From positions 1 to 22,190 of the forward strand of contig JAMIFN010000039.1 in assembly GCA_035906235.1 (NCBI GenBank): DNA of 22,190 nucleotides, written 5' to 3'. The position numbers were made by a program, and so were the translations under genes. The notes under the pieces were generated by a model. It did not search any database. It was given only the letters and a program-made list of their open reading frames with translations, and had not been told where the DNA came from. Positions 7,618 through 15,839 of the stretch are shown in pieces; within the stretch, counting starts at the first letter, position 1, and every line of letters begins with the position of its first letter. This DNA is from JAMIFN01 sp035906235 (GTDB lineage: Bacteria > Pseudomonadota > Gammaproteobacteria > Burkholderiales > Burkholderiaceae_C).

Positions 7618-8772
7618 CTAAACCGTGCACCTGTCCAAGCCCTGACTGAGAATCTCTTGCGGCAAGTCGATGCCAATAAACACCATTTTGCTTTCACGCT
7701 TCTCATTTTTCTGCCAAGCCGGGCCTAAATCGGTGCCCATCAGTTCATGCACGCCCTGAAAAATCACTTTTTTCGGCGCGCCTTTCATATCCAGCACCCC
7801 TTTGTAGCGCAGCAGTTTGGGGCCATAGACTTGGATGATGGCGCCCAAAAACTCTTCTAACTTGGCGGGGTCTAACTGCTTCGTGCTGCGATAAACAAAG
7901 CTTTTGACATCATCGTCGTGCGCATGGTGGTGCGCGTGTTCGTGGGCGTGGTCATGATGCTTGTGGTGCTCATGTTTGCAGTCGCCATGGTCGTGATCGC
8001 AGTGGCTGTGCTCATGCGCGTGATCATGGTGGTGGTGCGCATGGTCATGGTCATGGTCATGCTTGCAATCGCCGTGATCATGATCGCAATCCCCGTGGTC
8101 ATGGCCATCGTTTTTCAAAAACTCTGGCTCCACATCCAAAATGGCGTTGAGGTTAAAGCCTTTTAAATCCAGCACCTGGGCTATCGGCACTTGGCCAAAA
8201 TGCACCACGGTTTGCGCTGCGCGCGGGTTCATGGCGTAGATGCGCTCTTGCACGCTGCGCAGTTTGCCCGCTTCTATCAGGTCAGATTTGCTGATGAAAA
8301 TTTGGTCGGCAAAGCCCACTTGTTTGCGCGCCTCTTGGCGGCTGTCTAGCTGTTGGTGCGCGTGGACAGCATCGACCAAGGTGATGACGGAGTCCAGCAT
8401 ATAGGCCGCCGCAATGTCGTCATCCATAAAAAAGGTTTGCGCCACGGGGGTGGGGTCGGCCACGCCTGTGGTTTCAATCACCACGCGGTCAAACTGCAGC
8501 TCGCCGCTTTTGCGTTTGGCGGCCAGCTCCATCAAGGCGCTGCGCAAATCTTCGCGGATGGTGCAGCAAACGCAGCCGTTGGACAGCTGCACGATTTGCT
8601 CGGTGGTTTCAGAGACCAAAATCTCGTTGTCGATGTTTTCTTCGCCAAACTCGTTTTCAATGACGGCGATTTTCAGGCCGTGGTTTTCGCTAAGCACGCG
8701 TTTTAAAAGCGTGGTTTTGCCTGAGCCCAAAAAGCCCGTAAGGATGGTGGCTGGAATCAATTGTGCGGACAT
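7618..8772 (-). CDS. COG0523/CobW-family GTPase with His-rich metal loop
   Basis: From the ATG at 8772 this gives 384 residues. The Walker A motif is GFLGSGKTT (residues 12-20). The family metal motif CxCC occurs as NGCVCCTIR. Switch and Walker B features follow (VVIETTGVADP), and the guanine-specificity motif appears as SKSD. Between the GTPase core and the CobW C-terminal domain is an insert of about 70 residues made mostly of His, Asp and Cys (HDHGDCDHDH-type units), which should bind zinc or a similar metal. The C-terminal domain (SFVYRSTKQLDPAKLEEFL onward) is complete. Members act as metal chaperones or insertases, often for zinc, nickel or cobalt; the cognate metal and client cannot be read from sequence. 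No Zur-like operator was recognised upstream. An upstream extension to 8847 is open, but its sequence does not look coding. Confidence 0.92.
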   Translation of the reverse strand: MSAQLIPATILTGFLGSGKTTLLKRVLSENHGLKIAVIENEFGEENIDNEILVSETTEQIVQLSNGCVCCTIREDLRSALMELAAKRKSGELQFDRVVIETTGVADPTPVAQTFFMDDDIAAAYMLDSVITLVDAVHAHQQLDSRQEARKQVGFADQIFISKSDLIEAGKLRSVQERIYAMNPRAAQTVVHFGQVPIAQVLDLKGFNLNAILDVEPEFLKNDGHDHGDCDHDHGDCKHDHDHDHAHHHHDHAHEHSHCDHDHGDCKHEHHKHHDHAHEHAHHHAHDDDVKSFVYRSTKQLDPAKLEEFLGAIIQVYGPKLLRYKGVLDMKGAPKKVIFQGVHELMGTDLGPAWQKNEKRESKMVFIGIDLPQEILSQGLDRCTV

Positions 8773-8903
8773 GGATGACCCTAAGGAAGTTAGGCGCGCC
8801 GCGCCCAAGAAAGAGAAGGCAAAGATTGTAGGCGTACACTGGGACAAGCTGCTGCGGGCTGTGCCCGATCCCCTTTGCGCTTTGCGCCTTCATTTTCAGG
8901 CTG

Positions 8904-8926
8904 TTTTCGGGCATTAAGCCCGAAAA
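8904..8926. terminator. Bidirectional terminator-like inverted repeat
   Basis: TTTTCGGGC and its exact complement flank ATTAA, a 9-bp stem whose outer arms are T and A runs, so it could end transcripts in either direction. It overlaps the flank of dispersed repeat copy A. Its place between divergently transcribed genes makes a pure terminator role odd. Confidence 0.45.
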
Positions 8927-8943
8927 ACCTGCCTGAGTAGCTA
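8921..8943 (-). repeat. Dispersed intergenic repeat, copy A
   Basis: Read on the minus strand the core is TAGCTACTCAGGCAGGTTTT then TCG. It matches copies at 12078-12113, 19373-19411 and 21257-21295. Similarity continues beyond the core into the following CGGGCTTAATGCCC, so the element is longer than the core. It lies in the 197-bp gap between the COG0523 gene and the GST gene. Confidence 0.8.
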
Positions 8944-8969
8944 CAGTTTTTGATGCGTAAATACCCTCC

Positions 8970-9671
8970 ATGTCCCACCATTTGCAGCTTTTCATCGGCA
9001 ACCGCAATTATTCGCCTTGGTCGATGCGGCCTTGGGTTTTGCTCAAGGCTTTTGATCTGGCTTTCGACGAGGTGTTTGTCCGCCTGGGCGCACACTTACC
9101 CCAAGCTTTGCAGCAGCACGGCATCAGCCCATTAGCGCCGGCAAAAGTGCCCCTGCTGCGCCACGGCAGCCTGCAGATTTGGGATAGCTTGGCCATTGCT
9201 GAATATCTGGCCGAGTATGTGACCGCGCAATTGCCCGAAAAAAAACTGTGGCCGCAAGACCCCGCCTTGCGTGCTTTAGGTCGCAGCCTATGCGCCGAGA
9301 TGCACTGCGGCTTTGGCGATTTGCGCACGCATTGCGGCATGAATATCGAGGCCGATTTACACGCAATAGGGCAAAAAATCTATGCCGAACATGCCGCTGT
9401 GCGTGCCGATGTGGCGCGTTTGAATCAGATTTTTAGCCTACAGCAACGCCACGGTGGGGCCTATTTACTGGGCGATTTTTTTGTAGCAGATGCTTACTTT
9501 GCCCCTGCCGTGCTGCGCCTGCAAACCTATGGCCTGCCTTTTAGCCCAAGCGCCGAGAGCTATCGCCAAGCCATCTGCACCCACCCTGCTGTGGCGGCGT
9601 GGGTGGCCGCTGCCCGGGCCGAAGCAGACTTTTTGCCCGCCTACGAACCCTATCGACAAACACCTGAGTAG
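8970..9671 (+). CDS. Glutathione S-transferase family protein
   Basis: The protein is 233 residues, the usual GST length. The N-terminal thioredoxin-like domain opens with LQLFIGNRNYSPWSMRPWVL, where Ser/Tyr near NYSPWS is the likely thiol-activating position. It continues to cis-Pro in AKVPLL and the glutathione gamma-Glu-binding pair in DSLAIAEYLAE (usually ESxAI). The rest is the all-helical C-terminal domain. The motif set fits the YfcF/zeta-like bacterial GSTs that conjugate or isomerise small electrophiles; the substrate is unknown. It is the first gene of a plus-strand pair, with ychJ 17 bp behind. No strong ribosome site is visible before the ATG. Confidence 0.9.
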   Translation: MSHHLQLFIGNRNYSPWSMRPWVLLKAFDLAFDEVFVRLGAHLPQALQQHGISPLAPAKVPLLRHGSLQIWDSLAIAEYLAEYVTAQLPEKKLWPQDPALRALGRSLCAEMHCGFGDLRTHCGMNIEADLHAIGQKIYAEHAAVRADVARLNQIFSLQQRHGGAYLLGDFFVADAYFAPAVLRLQTYGLPFSPSAESYRQAICTHPAVAAWVAAARAEADFLPAYEPYRQTPE

Positions 9672-9688
9672 CGCCCTGAATTTGCCCC

Positions 9689-10075
9689 ATGAAAAAACCG
9701 CCACACCTCTGCCCCTGCGACAGCGATTTACCCTATGCCCAGTGCTGCCAGCCCTATCACGCAGGCGCAGCCGCACCTACGCCCGAGGCGCTCATGCGTT
9801 CGCGCTACAGCGCCTATGTGCTGGGGTTGATCGATTATTTGCAAGCGACTTGGCACCCCAGCACCGCGCCTGGCGATTTAGAGCTGCAGCCCCTGAAATG
9901 GCTAGGGCTGGAAGTCAAAGCGGCCAGCAGTGCCGGCGACGCCGGCGTGGTCGAATTCGTGGCACGCTACCGCGACAGCAGCGGCCGCGCCCAGCGCCTG
10001 CACGAAATCAGCCGCTTTGTGCGCGAGAGCGGGTGCTGGCGCTATATCGACGGGCAATTTCCTGAGGTCAACTGA
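9689..10075 (+). CDS. ychJ: YchJ-family SEC-C motif protein (UPF0225)
   Basis: This 128-residue protein opens with the SEC-C zinc-binding signature (CPCDSDLPYAQCC, residues 8-20), followed by the family block with ALMRSRYSAYV and the YchJ middle domain (LGLEVKAA, VEFVARYRD, LHEISRFVRESGCWRYIDG). The family is widespread in proteobacteria and has an NTF2-like fold after the SEC-C motif. Its biochemical role is not established. It follows the GST stop by 17 bp, so the two probably share a transcript. It runs convergently toward thiC, whose stop is 26 bp away. Confidence 0.9.
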   Translation: MKKPPHLCPCDSDLPYAQCCQPYHAGAAAPTPEALMRSRYSAYVLGLIDYLQATWHPSTAPGDLELQPLKWLGLEVKAASSAGDAGVVEFVARYRDSSGRAQRLHEISRFVRESGCWRYIDGQFPEVN

Positions 10076-10101
10076 TGCGCTACCGCACATAGGCCAAGGA
10101 A

Positions 10102-12042
10102 TCAGGCATTGACCTTGGTAATGGGGATGTAAAACTCGCCACCCTGCGCGGTGAATTCCGCCGCCTTTTGCCCCATACCGGCTTCCAGTGCTTGGCTTTC
10201 GCTCAGGCCTTTAGCCGCTGCAAATTCGCGCACTTCCTGCGTGATTTTCATCGAGCAAAATTTCGGCCCGCACATGCTGCAAAAGTGGGCGGTTTTGCTG
10301 GCATCTTTGGGCAAGGTTTCGTCGTGGTATTCGCGTGCTGTGTCGGGGTCCAGGCCCAGATTGAACTGGTCTTCCCAGCGGAATTCAAAACGGGCTTTGC
10401 TAATTGCATCATCACGGGCGCGCGCCGTGGGGTGGCCTTTGGCCACATCAGCCGCGTGGGCGGCAATTTTGTAGGCCATGATGCCTTGCTTGACATCATC
10501 GCGGTCGGGCAGACCCAAATGCTCTTTGGGTGTGACATAGCACAGCATGGCCGTGCCCATCCAACCTATCATGGCCGCGCCAACAGCGCTGGCAATGTGG
10601 TCGTAGCCCGGCGCAATATCAATGGTCAAAGGGCCAAGGGTGTAAAACGGCGCTTCGTGACAGTGTTTTAGCTGCTCGGCCATGTTTTCTTGAATCAGGT
10701 GCATGGGCACATGGCCTGGGCCTTCAATCATGGTTTGCACATCGTGCTTCCAGGCGATTTGCGTCAGCTCGCCCAGGGTTTTGAGCTCGGCAAACTGGGC
10801 TTCGTCATTGGCATCGCTGGCGCAACCTGGGCGCAGGCCGTCGCCCAGGCTAAAGCTCACATCGTAGGCTTTCATGATCTCGCAAATGTCTTCAAAGTGC
10901 GTGTAGAGAAAGCTCTCTTGATGGTGTGCCATGCACCATTTGGCCATGATGGAGCCGCCACGGCTGACGATGCCCGTCACGCGGTCGGCGGTGAGGTGAA
11001 TAAAGGGCAGACGCACACCCGCGTGGATGGTGAAGTAGTCCACGCCTTGCTCGGCTTGTTCAATCAGGGTGTCGCGGAAGATGTCCCAAGTCAAATCCTC
11101 GGCCACGCCGCCGACTTTTTCTAAGGCCTGATAAATCGGCACGGTGCCAATTGGCACGGGCGAGTTGCGCATGATCCAGTCGCGTGTGGTGTGGATATTG
11201 CGCCCCGTGGACAAATCCATCACATTGTCTGCGCCCCAACGAATCGACCAGACCAGTTTTTCAACCTCTTCTTCAATGCTAGAAGTAACGGCGGAATTGC
11301 CGATATTGGCGTTAATCTTGACGCGGAAATTGCGCCCAATAATCATGGGCTCCACCTCGGGGTGGTTGATGTTGGCGGGAATAATCGCGCGGCCACGGGC
11401 AACCTCGTCACGCACAAATTCAGGCGTGATGATGGCGGGCAACTGCGTGCCCAAGCCATTGCCACGGCGGCGCGCTTCGCGCTTGTCTTGCGCCAAATGC
11501 TCACGCGTCCATTCCAGCCTGCCGTTTTCGCGCAGGGCGATGTATTCCATCTCAGGCGTGATGATGCCGCGCCGGGCATAGTGCATTTGCGTCACATTGG
11601 CACCAGCTTTCGCGCGGCGCGGCTGGCGTTGCAGGGCGGCGGCCTCGGCGCGCAATTGCGCAATGCGGGCGGCTTCGGTGTCTTCGTTTTTGCCACCGTC
11701 ATCCAGCAGGGCGGCGCTGCGGCCTGTGTAGATTTCGGTATCGCCGCGCTCGGCTATCCACTGCGCGCGCAGGGCGGGCAAACCTTGGCGCACATTGATG
11801 GCAGCGGCGGGGTCGGTGTAAGGGCCAGAGGTGTCGTACACGCTGGCGGTTTTGCCATTGGTCAGCACAATATCGCGCACGGGCACCAAAATATCGGGGC
11901 GCGAACCTGGCAAATACGCCTTGCTTGAACCTGGAAAAGGCGTGCGCGTAATCTGGTTGATTTCGTCCAAGCTGCGCTTTTGTGGCGCAATTTTGCTGGT
12001 GGCTGCGTTTGCGGCAGCGGGGGATTCAAAAACGGCGCTCAT
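10102..12042 (-). CDS. thiC: Phosphomethylpyrimidine synthase ThiC
   Basis: This radical-SAM enzyme converts 5-aminoimidazole ribotide to the hydroxymethylpyrimidine phosphate of thiamine. At 646 residues it is close to the usual 630-650. The N-terminal ThiC-associated domain (TRTPFPGSSKAYLPGSRPDILVPVR spans it) is followed by the barrel, with NINHPEVEPMIIGR, TIHAGVR and MIEGPGHVPMH visible. The C-terminal cluster motif is CSMCGPKFC, the CX2CX4C arrangement typical of ThiC. The ATG at 12042 is preceded by AAAAGGA at usual spacing. A TPP riboswitch lies upstream at 12121-12240, so the gene should be shut down by thiamine pyrophosphate. No other thi gene is in the window, so it appears to be monocistronic here. 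Confidence 0.97.
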   Translation of the reverse strand: MSAVFESPAAANAATSKIAPQKRSLDEINQITRTPFPGSSKAYLPGSRPDILVPVRDIVLTNGKTASVYDTSGPYTDPAAAINVRQGLPALRAQWIAERGDTEIYTGRSAALLDDGGKNEDTEAARIAQLRAEAAALQRQPRRAKAGANVTQMHYARRGIITPEMEYIALRENGRLEWTREHLAQDKREARRRGNGLGTQLPAIITPEFVRDEVARGRAIIPANINHPEVEPMIIGRNFRVKINANIGNSAVTSSIEEEVEKLVWSIRWGADNVMDLSTGRNIHTTRDWIMRNSPVPIGTVPIYQALEKVGGVAEDLTWDIFRDTLIEQAEQGVDYFTIHAGVRLPFIHLTADRVTGIVSRGGSIMAKWCMAHHQESFLYTHFEDICEIMKAYDVSFSLGDGLRPGCASDANDEAQFAELKTLGELTQIAWKHDVQTMIEGPGHVPMHLIQENMAEQLKHCHEAPFYTLGPLTIDIAPGYDHIASAVGAAMIGWMGTAMLCYVTPKEHLGLPDRDDVKQGIMAYKIAAHAADVAKGHPTARARDDAISKARFEFRWEDQFNLGLDPDTAREYHDETLPKDASKTAHFCSMCGPKFCSMKITQEVREFAAAKGLSESQALEAGMGQKAAEFTAQGGEFYIPITKVNA

Positions 12043-12077
12043 GGCTGTCCTTTTAAAGGGTTTTTGGCCATTTCCCG

Positions 12078-12113
12078 CGTAAAACCTGCCTGAGCAGCTA
12101 TTCTTACAATAGC
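12078..12113 (-). repeat. Dispersed intergenic repeat, copy B, in the thiC leader
   Basis: On the minus strand it reads GCTATT-GTAAG-AATAGC and then TGCTCAGGCAGGTTTTACG. It matches the other three copies and keeps their small GCTAT/ATAGC stem. Placed between the riboswitch aptamer and the thiC start codon, it becomes part of the leader RNA. Confidence 0.8.
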
Positions 12114-12120
12114 ATTGCTC
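12092..12120 (-). other. Extended hairpin in the thiC leader
   Basis: GAGCA-AT-GCTATT, loop GTAAG, then AATAGC-TGCTC gives an 11-bp stem with a 2-nt bulge directly after the aptamer. A GTTTT run follows seven bases later, so a terminator-like or folding-switch role is possible but not clear. Confidence 0.55.
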
Positions 12121-12240
12121 TGCAACTCTTCTTCCGCTGGTATGAGCCAGATCAAGTTCTGTGGGTTTGGCAGCTGTCCTGCCATCTCAGCCCTGCATGC
12201 TTGGGCCCAGAGCCTAGCAGCCAGAGCACCCCAGAGTGCT
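12121..12240 (-). promoter_or_regulatory. TPP (thiamine pyrophosphate) riboswitch aptamer
   Basis: On the minus strand the conserved THI-element blocks appear in order: GGGGTGCT near the 5' end, CTGAGATGGC, then GAACTTGATCTGG, the loop CTCATA and ACCAGCGGAAG. ACTCT at the 5' side pairs with AGAGT at the 3' side to close P1, and a variable P3 lies between. It precedes thiC, the standard target: ligand binding lowers thiC expression. The aptamer ends about 80 nt before the thiC ATG. Confidence 0.95.
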
Positions 12241-12277
12241 GGGGGGATGATACTGGAAATTATGAGCGCAGGGATCT

Positions 12278-12308
12278 GCCTGACCCGCGTGTCGGGGGCT
12301 AATCAGGC
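12278..12308. other. Two-part hairpin between the tip-subunit gene and the thiC riboswitch
   Basis: GCCTGA-CCCG, loop CGTGT, CGGG, a 6-nt internal side, then TCAGGC. It begins 24 bp past the tip-subunit stop on the minus strand and may mark the end of the fimbrial transcript. There is no U-tract, so this is only a candidate terminator. Confidence 0.4.
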
Positions 12309-12331
12309 ATTAAAAGGGCAGCTCATCATGG

Positions 12332-13381
12332 CTAATAATTCACCGTGACCGTTACCGTATCGGTATAGGTGTCTGGGGTGAAGTCCAAGGCAGGCACCGT
12401 GGCAAAAACGGTATAGCCTTGCGCCACACCTGTGCCTGTGCCCCCGATGCCGTTGCCTGCGCTAACGCTGGTGGCCGTGTTGCCCCAAATGGTGGCGCTC
12501 AACCCTGCAGCTTGGCGCAATTGATACGGGATTTGGTCGGTATTGCCCCCGGTTCCGCTCATGACCCCAGCCCCGGTATTGTCGTTATTACTGGGGCGCA
12601 GGCCTATGAAGTAGGGCGTGGTGCGGGTGCAGGCAATTTGCAGTGCACCGGAATTTTGCAAATTGGTGGCCGATGCCAGCTGAGTGCCAAAATCGATGGT
12701 ATTGGTGGCTTGTACCTTGCAATTGGCTGGCACACTGGCACTCACATTAAAGGGGAAGGTTCCGTTTGCGTTATACAGACGGGGATTGCAGTAGGTGTCT
12801 GGCGTTTGGGTGGTTAGCAGGGTGCTGTCCCAGCGGGTGTGCGATCCTGCAAAGCTGCTGCTGTAATTGCCAGGGCGAACCGTATTGAGTGTGCTTGTGC
12901 CGCCCAGTGCCGGGGGGGTGATATCGGCCAATTTTCCGTAGAGCGTGAGGGTTTGCGTCACCGTTCTCCCGCCGGAAAAATTGAAATACATCCGCAGAGG
13001 GTTGCCATTTGGGGCGTAGGTGCCCCAGAAGGTGGCGTAAGACGGGTCTTGGTAGAGTTGCCAGCCCATATAGTTAGTGGGCGTACTCAATAGCCGGGGT
13101 TGATAGGCATTGCGGCTGCCGCGCACCGGGTCTGCGGCGCTGCCATCGCCGACATTCAGGCACAGATAGCCGTTGGTGCCGATATTGGCCACGCCTTTGG
13201 TGCAAGTCACGCTCATGCTGACGCTGGTTTGGGGGTAAGTGCCGTTGAGTACATCCACGGCGCCAAAATTCAAAGTGGGGGATGTGAAGGTGCAATTCAT
13301 GAGCGCCTGCACCCCTAGGGTTGGGGCTGTGCTTAGGAGCAGCACCATCGCGAGGCGTAGGGGCATTAATCGGGTTGGCAT
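12332..13381 (-). CDS. Two-domain spore coat U protein, probable fimbrial tip subunit
   Basis: The protein is 349 residues with an N-terminal signal peptide (cleavage likely near LGVQA, about residue 26). Two spore-coat-U (SCPU) domains follow. The first covers about residues 28-195 and starts at once with CTFTSPTLNFG. The second, about residues 210-349, starts FNVSASVPANCKV and ends with the family pattern FTPDTYTDTVTVTVNY. Archaic Csu-type fimbriae end in a two-domain tip adhesin of this kind (CsuE in Acinetobacter). The first domain has no N-terminal donor-strand extension, which fits a tip position. The ATG at 13381 has GGAG about 8 nt upstream and overlaps the usher gene by 16 bp. An alternative ATG at 13366 overlaps the usher stop as TAATG but lacks a ribosome site. 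It is last of the four fimbrial genes. Confidence 0.87.
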   Translation of the reverse strand: MPTRLMPLRLAMVLLLSTAPTLGVQALMNCTFTSPTLNFGAVDVLNGTYPQTSVSMSVTCTKGVANIGTNGYLCLNVGDGSAADPVRGSRNAYQPRLLSTPTNYMGWQLYQDPSYATFWGTYAPNGNPLRMYFNFSGGRTVTQTLTLYGKLADITPPALGGTSTLNTVRPGNYSSSFAGSHTRWDSTLLTTQTPDTYCNPRLYNANGTFPFNVSASVPANCKVQATNTIDFGTQLASATNLQNSGALQIACTRTTPYFIGLRPSNNDNTGAGVMSGTGGNTDQIPYQLRQAAGLSATIWGNTATSVSAGNGIGGTGTGVAQGYTVFATVPALDFTPDTYTDTVTVTVNY

Positions 13382-15834
13382 ATCACTTCTCCGTAGTCGT
13401 GGACAAAGCTCTTTTGCTTGTCTGGTGGGGTAAGGCTGAAGGTGAAGTGGCAGCGCTGCGTTTGTCCGGTTGCACTTTGGCTGCGGATGTGCAGGGTGCC
13501 AGCACTCGTAGCATCGTTGTCTAAATAGACGCGACCGTCAAACCCCACCACGCTCAGCACCCGCCCTGATGCGTCTAATACGCTGCTGCCTGCTGGGATG
13601 GCCTGCCCTGTTGGGGTGGTCAAGCTGGCTGTCGATGCGTGCACACGCTGAACATTAAACAGCAAGCGAGCGCCAGATTTTTCGTAAGGCACGATCGTCC
13701 CGCTGCTGTTGGCGATGCGTCTATCGGCTGGCAGGCGCGCGGTATCAATGCTAATTCGGTTGCTTTGGTAAGCCGAAAGATTGGGCACGAATAGATAACC
13801 CTGGCTGTCGCTGCGTCCAACGAAATTGTTTTGTGCCCGAATCGGGATGTCAGGGACACCGTTAGTTGATATTAGTGCGAAACTGTCTGAAACAGGGCGT
13901 GTCGCAGCCAGTTTGCCCCCCAATAGCACTAGGCCCCCACGCCAGTTGCTTTGCCACGATTGCAAACCCTGATTAGCACGATAGTACTGGGCGTTCCAGT
14001 CGCCATAGGCACCAAGGTATTGAACACTGGCTTGCATATTGCGCTGCTGGTGGCTGCTATCGCCCTGCATCCCCAGACTCCACCCCCAAGAACCCACACC
14101 TTGGGCATTTCGTTGAATTTGTGAGCTAAAGGCTGCACCATTGTCTGGTCGCTCAATGGTGGCATTGGCAGTGAGGTTGGAGCCTAGCTGCATAGACAGG
14201 CTAATCATGGCTGAGCGCTCTTTGGGGTTGCGCAAATCGTAGTTCATGCTAGCGCTTAAGCTGGCGCTGGGCGTCAGCGTTTTGCTCCAGTTCAGGTTCC
14301 AAATATCTTGTATTTGGCTGCTTTGCTCTGAGCGGATACGCCCAAGGCTGAGATTGCCCCAATTGCGCAAACCCCATCCTGCTTGTACATAGGCTTGTCG
14401 GCGTTCGTTGGATGCAGCAACTGAAGGGGGTGTTCCGATCCGTCCGTTTAGTGTGCCGCCTAAACTGGTGAAGTGCGCCGTATTCTTGTTCAGGCCTGCG
14501 GCGATAGACCAATTCGTCCCTTTTTGCAGGGCGAACAGCCCCCACTGCTGTCCACTGACACCGCGATAGCGGCTGCTGCTCAGTTGCAGGCCAATCTGTT
14601 GAGGTAGCTTAGCCGCGGCATAAAGCGCTACCCCTGTTTGCTGGTACTGGTTTTTCGCTTCACCATGCAGCTGTAGCGTCAGGCGGTCATGAATGCCTTT
14701 GCGCCAAGTACCGCTAAACAGTAAATCACGATCGTAGACCGAACCAGAGCCGGAGCCAGAAGCATCACGCAAATAACCAGCTTCCACAGACCACTCTTGC
14801 AAACCTGCAGCCAACAGACCCGTCCCGTCGTACAAGGGGATGTCTATAACGGTTTGGCGCCCCAACACATCACGGGTCAGGATTTGGGCCTGGCCTGTTT
14901 GCGAAATACTGGGTGGAAGCGCCAGTTCATAGGGGCCGGCCGCAATGGTTTGGCTATAGCGTTTAACGCCATCCAGGTAAAGGTCTATGGTGCTGGGCAA
15001 TTGCACGCTGCCGCGCAGCAGGTTTTGCGGCAAAGTTTGGTACCACGGCTGGATGCTATAGCTACTGCTGAGCTGAATACCGGCCATGCGGCTACCGCTG
15101 CTGTTGCTCAGCTGGCTGGTGGTGGTGTCGCCTACCGTCAGGCTCAGCCCTTTGGTGGGCCAGGTGCTGCGCCAATAGCTGTCTAGGCGTTGATGGGTGG
15201 TATTGCCGGCGGTATTGGTTTGCACATGGTTGGTTTCGAAATAGCCCCATGGCGTACCCCAGCGCCACTGGGTGTAGAGGCCTAGGCTACGGCTGCCCCC
15301 CGTTCCGCCCGTGATGTTGCTGTCGTAATTGAGGACGGTAGAAAAATCGGGGCGACTCAGCACGGGGGCAGCATCAGACGCCCTATTGCCCAGCAGCGTC
15401 GTCGGCAGATCCAATCTATCCAAAGGGACCTGTATATCCAGCAATTGTGTTGCTGGCGCATAGTGGCTTTGTAAAAATCCGCATTGGGTCAGCGAAAAAT
15501 ACCCCGCAGGCAGTTGCGCCAACACATCGGGGGCAGTAGTGCCGAGGCAGTCTGGGTCTTGCAGGCGAATGCCCAAGTCCCCTAAAGCGGCGCGTTCGGT
15601 ATAGATTTGGTTCTGAATCAGGTAAAACCTGACAAGTTTTTCTTGCAGCCTGCCATTGATGCGCACACGCGGGTAGATCGGGAGTGCCTGGGCAACAGCC
15701 TCATGCGCCGAGGCTGCTGGCGCGGGGATGGGCGGCAGTGCGGCGTATGCCCATGTGGGTAGTAGCAAACCTAGTGCCCAACTGCTTCGGCGCAGCCATA
15801 GAGGGACAGGGTTAAGGGGCTGGCGGTGAACCAT
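13366..15834 (-). CDS. Fimbrial outer-membrane usher (PapC/FimD/CsuD family)
   Basis: The protein is 822 residues, normal for ushers. A signal peptide ends near LLPTWAYA. The periplasmic N-terminal domain follows (INGRLQEKLVRFYL onward, with a Cys pair in DPDCLG and LTQCGF). Next comes the 24-strand pore with alternating aromatic/polar strands (YTQWRWGTPWGYFETNHV and others) and the plug region near LPSTIDLYLDGVKRY. C-terminal periplasmic domains end with a Cys pair (RCHFTFSL and GEVIC). Ushers receive chaperone-subunit complexes and secrete and polymerise the fibre across the outer membrane. The gene starts 5 bp after the chaperone stop and overlaps the tip-subunit gene, so expression is coupled. 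Confidence 0.93.
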   Translation of the reverse strand: MVHRQPLNPVPLWLRRSSWALGLLLPTWAYAALPPIPAPAASAHEAVAQALPIYPRVRINGRLQEKLVRFYLIQNQIYTERAALGDLGIRLQDPDCLGTTAPDVLAQLPAGYFSLTQCGFLQSHYAPATQLLDIQVPLDRLDLPTTLLGNRASDAAPVLSRPDFSTVLNYDSNITGGTGGSRSLGLYTQWRWGTPWGYFETNHVQTNTAGNTTHQRLDSYWRSTWPTKGLSLTVGDTTTSQLSNSSGSRMAGIQLSSSYSIQPWYQTLPQNLLRGSVQLPSTIDLYLDGVKRYSQTIAAGPYELALPPSISQTGQAQILTRDVLGRQTVIDIPLYDGTGLLAAGLQEWSVEAGYLRDASGSGSGSVYDRDLLFSGTWRKGIHDRLTLQLHGEAKNQYQQTGVALYAAAKLPQQIGLQLSSSRYRGVSGQQWGLFALQKGTNWSIAAGLNKNTAHFTSLGGTLNGRIGTPPSVAASNERRQAYVQAGWGLRNWGNLSLGRIRSEQSSQIQDIWNLNWSKTLTPSASLSASMNYDLRNPKERSAMISLSMQLGSNLTANATIERPDNGAAFSSQIQRNAQGVGSWGWSLGMQGDSSHQQRNMQASVQYLGAYGDWNAQYYRANQGLQSWQSNWRGGLVLLGGKLAATRPVSDSFALISTNGVPDIPIRAQNNFVGRSDSQGYLFVPNLSAYQSNRISIDTARLPADRRIANSSGTIVPYEKSGARLLFNVQRVHASTASLTTPTGQAIPAGSSVLDASGRVLSVVGFDGRVYLDNDATSAGTLHIRSQSATGQTQRCHFTFSLTPPDKQKSFVHDYGEVICQPD

Positions 15835-15839
15835 GGGAC

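Noticed and set aside
7872..8166. Repetitive CATGGTCATG-like tract as a possible CRISPR or satellite
   Set aside because: The periodicity follows His/Asp codons of the metal-binding loop in the COG0523 GTPase. There are no unique spacers of constant length, and the Val/Met and Met/Thr frames here are shadows.
8780..8794. CCTAA-GGAAG-TTAGG inverted repeat just before the COG0523 start as a Zur-type operator
   Set aside because: The half sites are only 5 bp and do not resemble the AT-rich Zur consensus; this is within chance expectation.
11191..11928. 245-codon plus-strand frame inside thiC
   Set aside because: It overlaps the fully conserved thiC frame and shows no domain; it is a codon-bias shadow.
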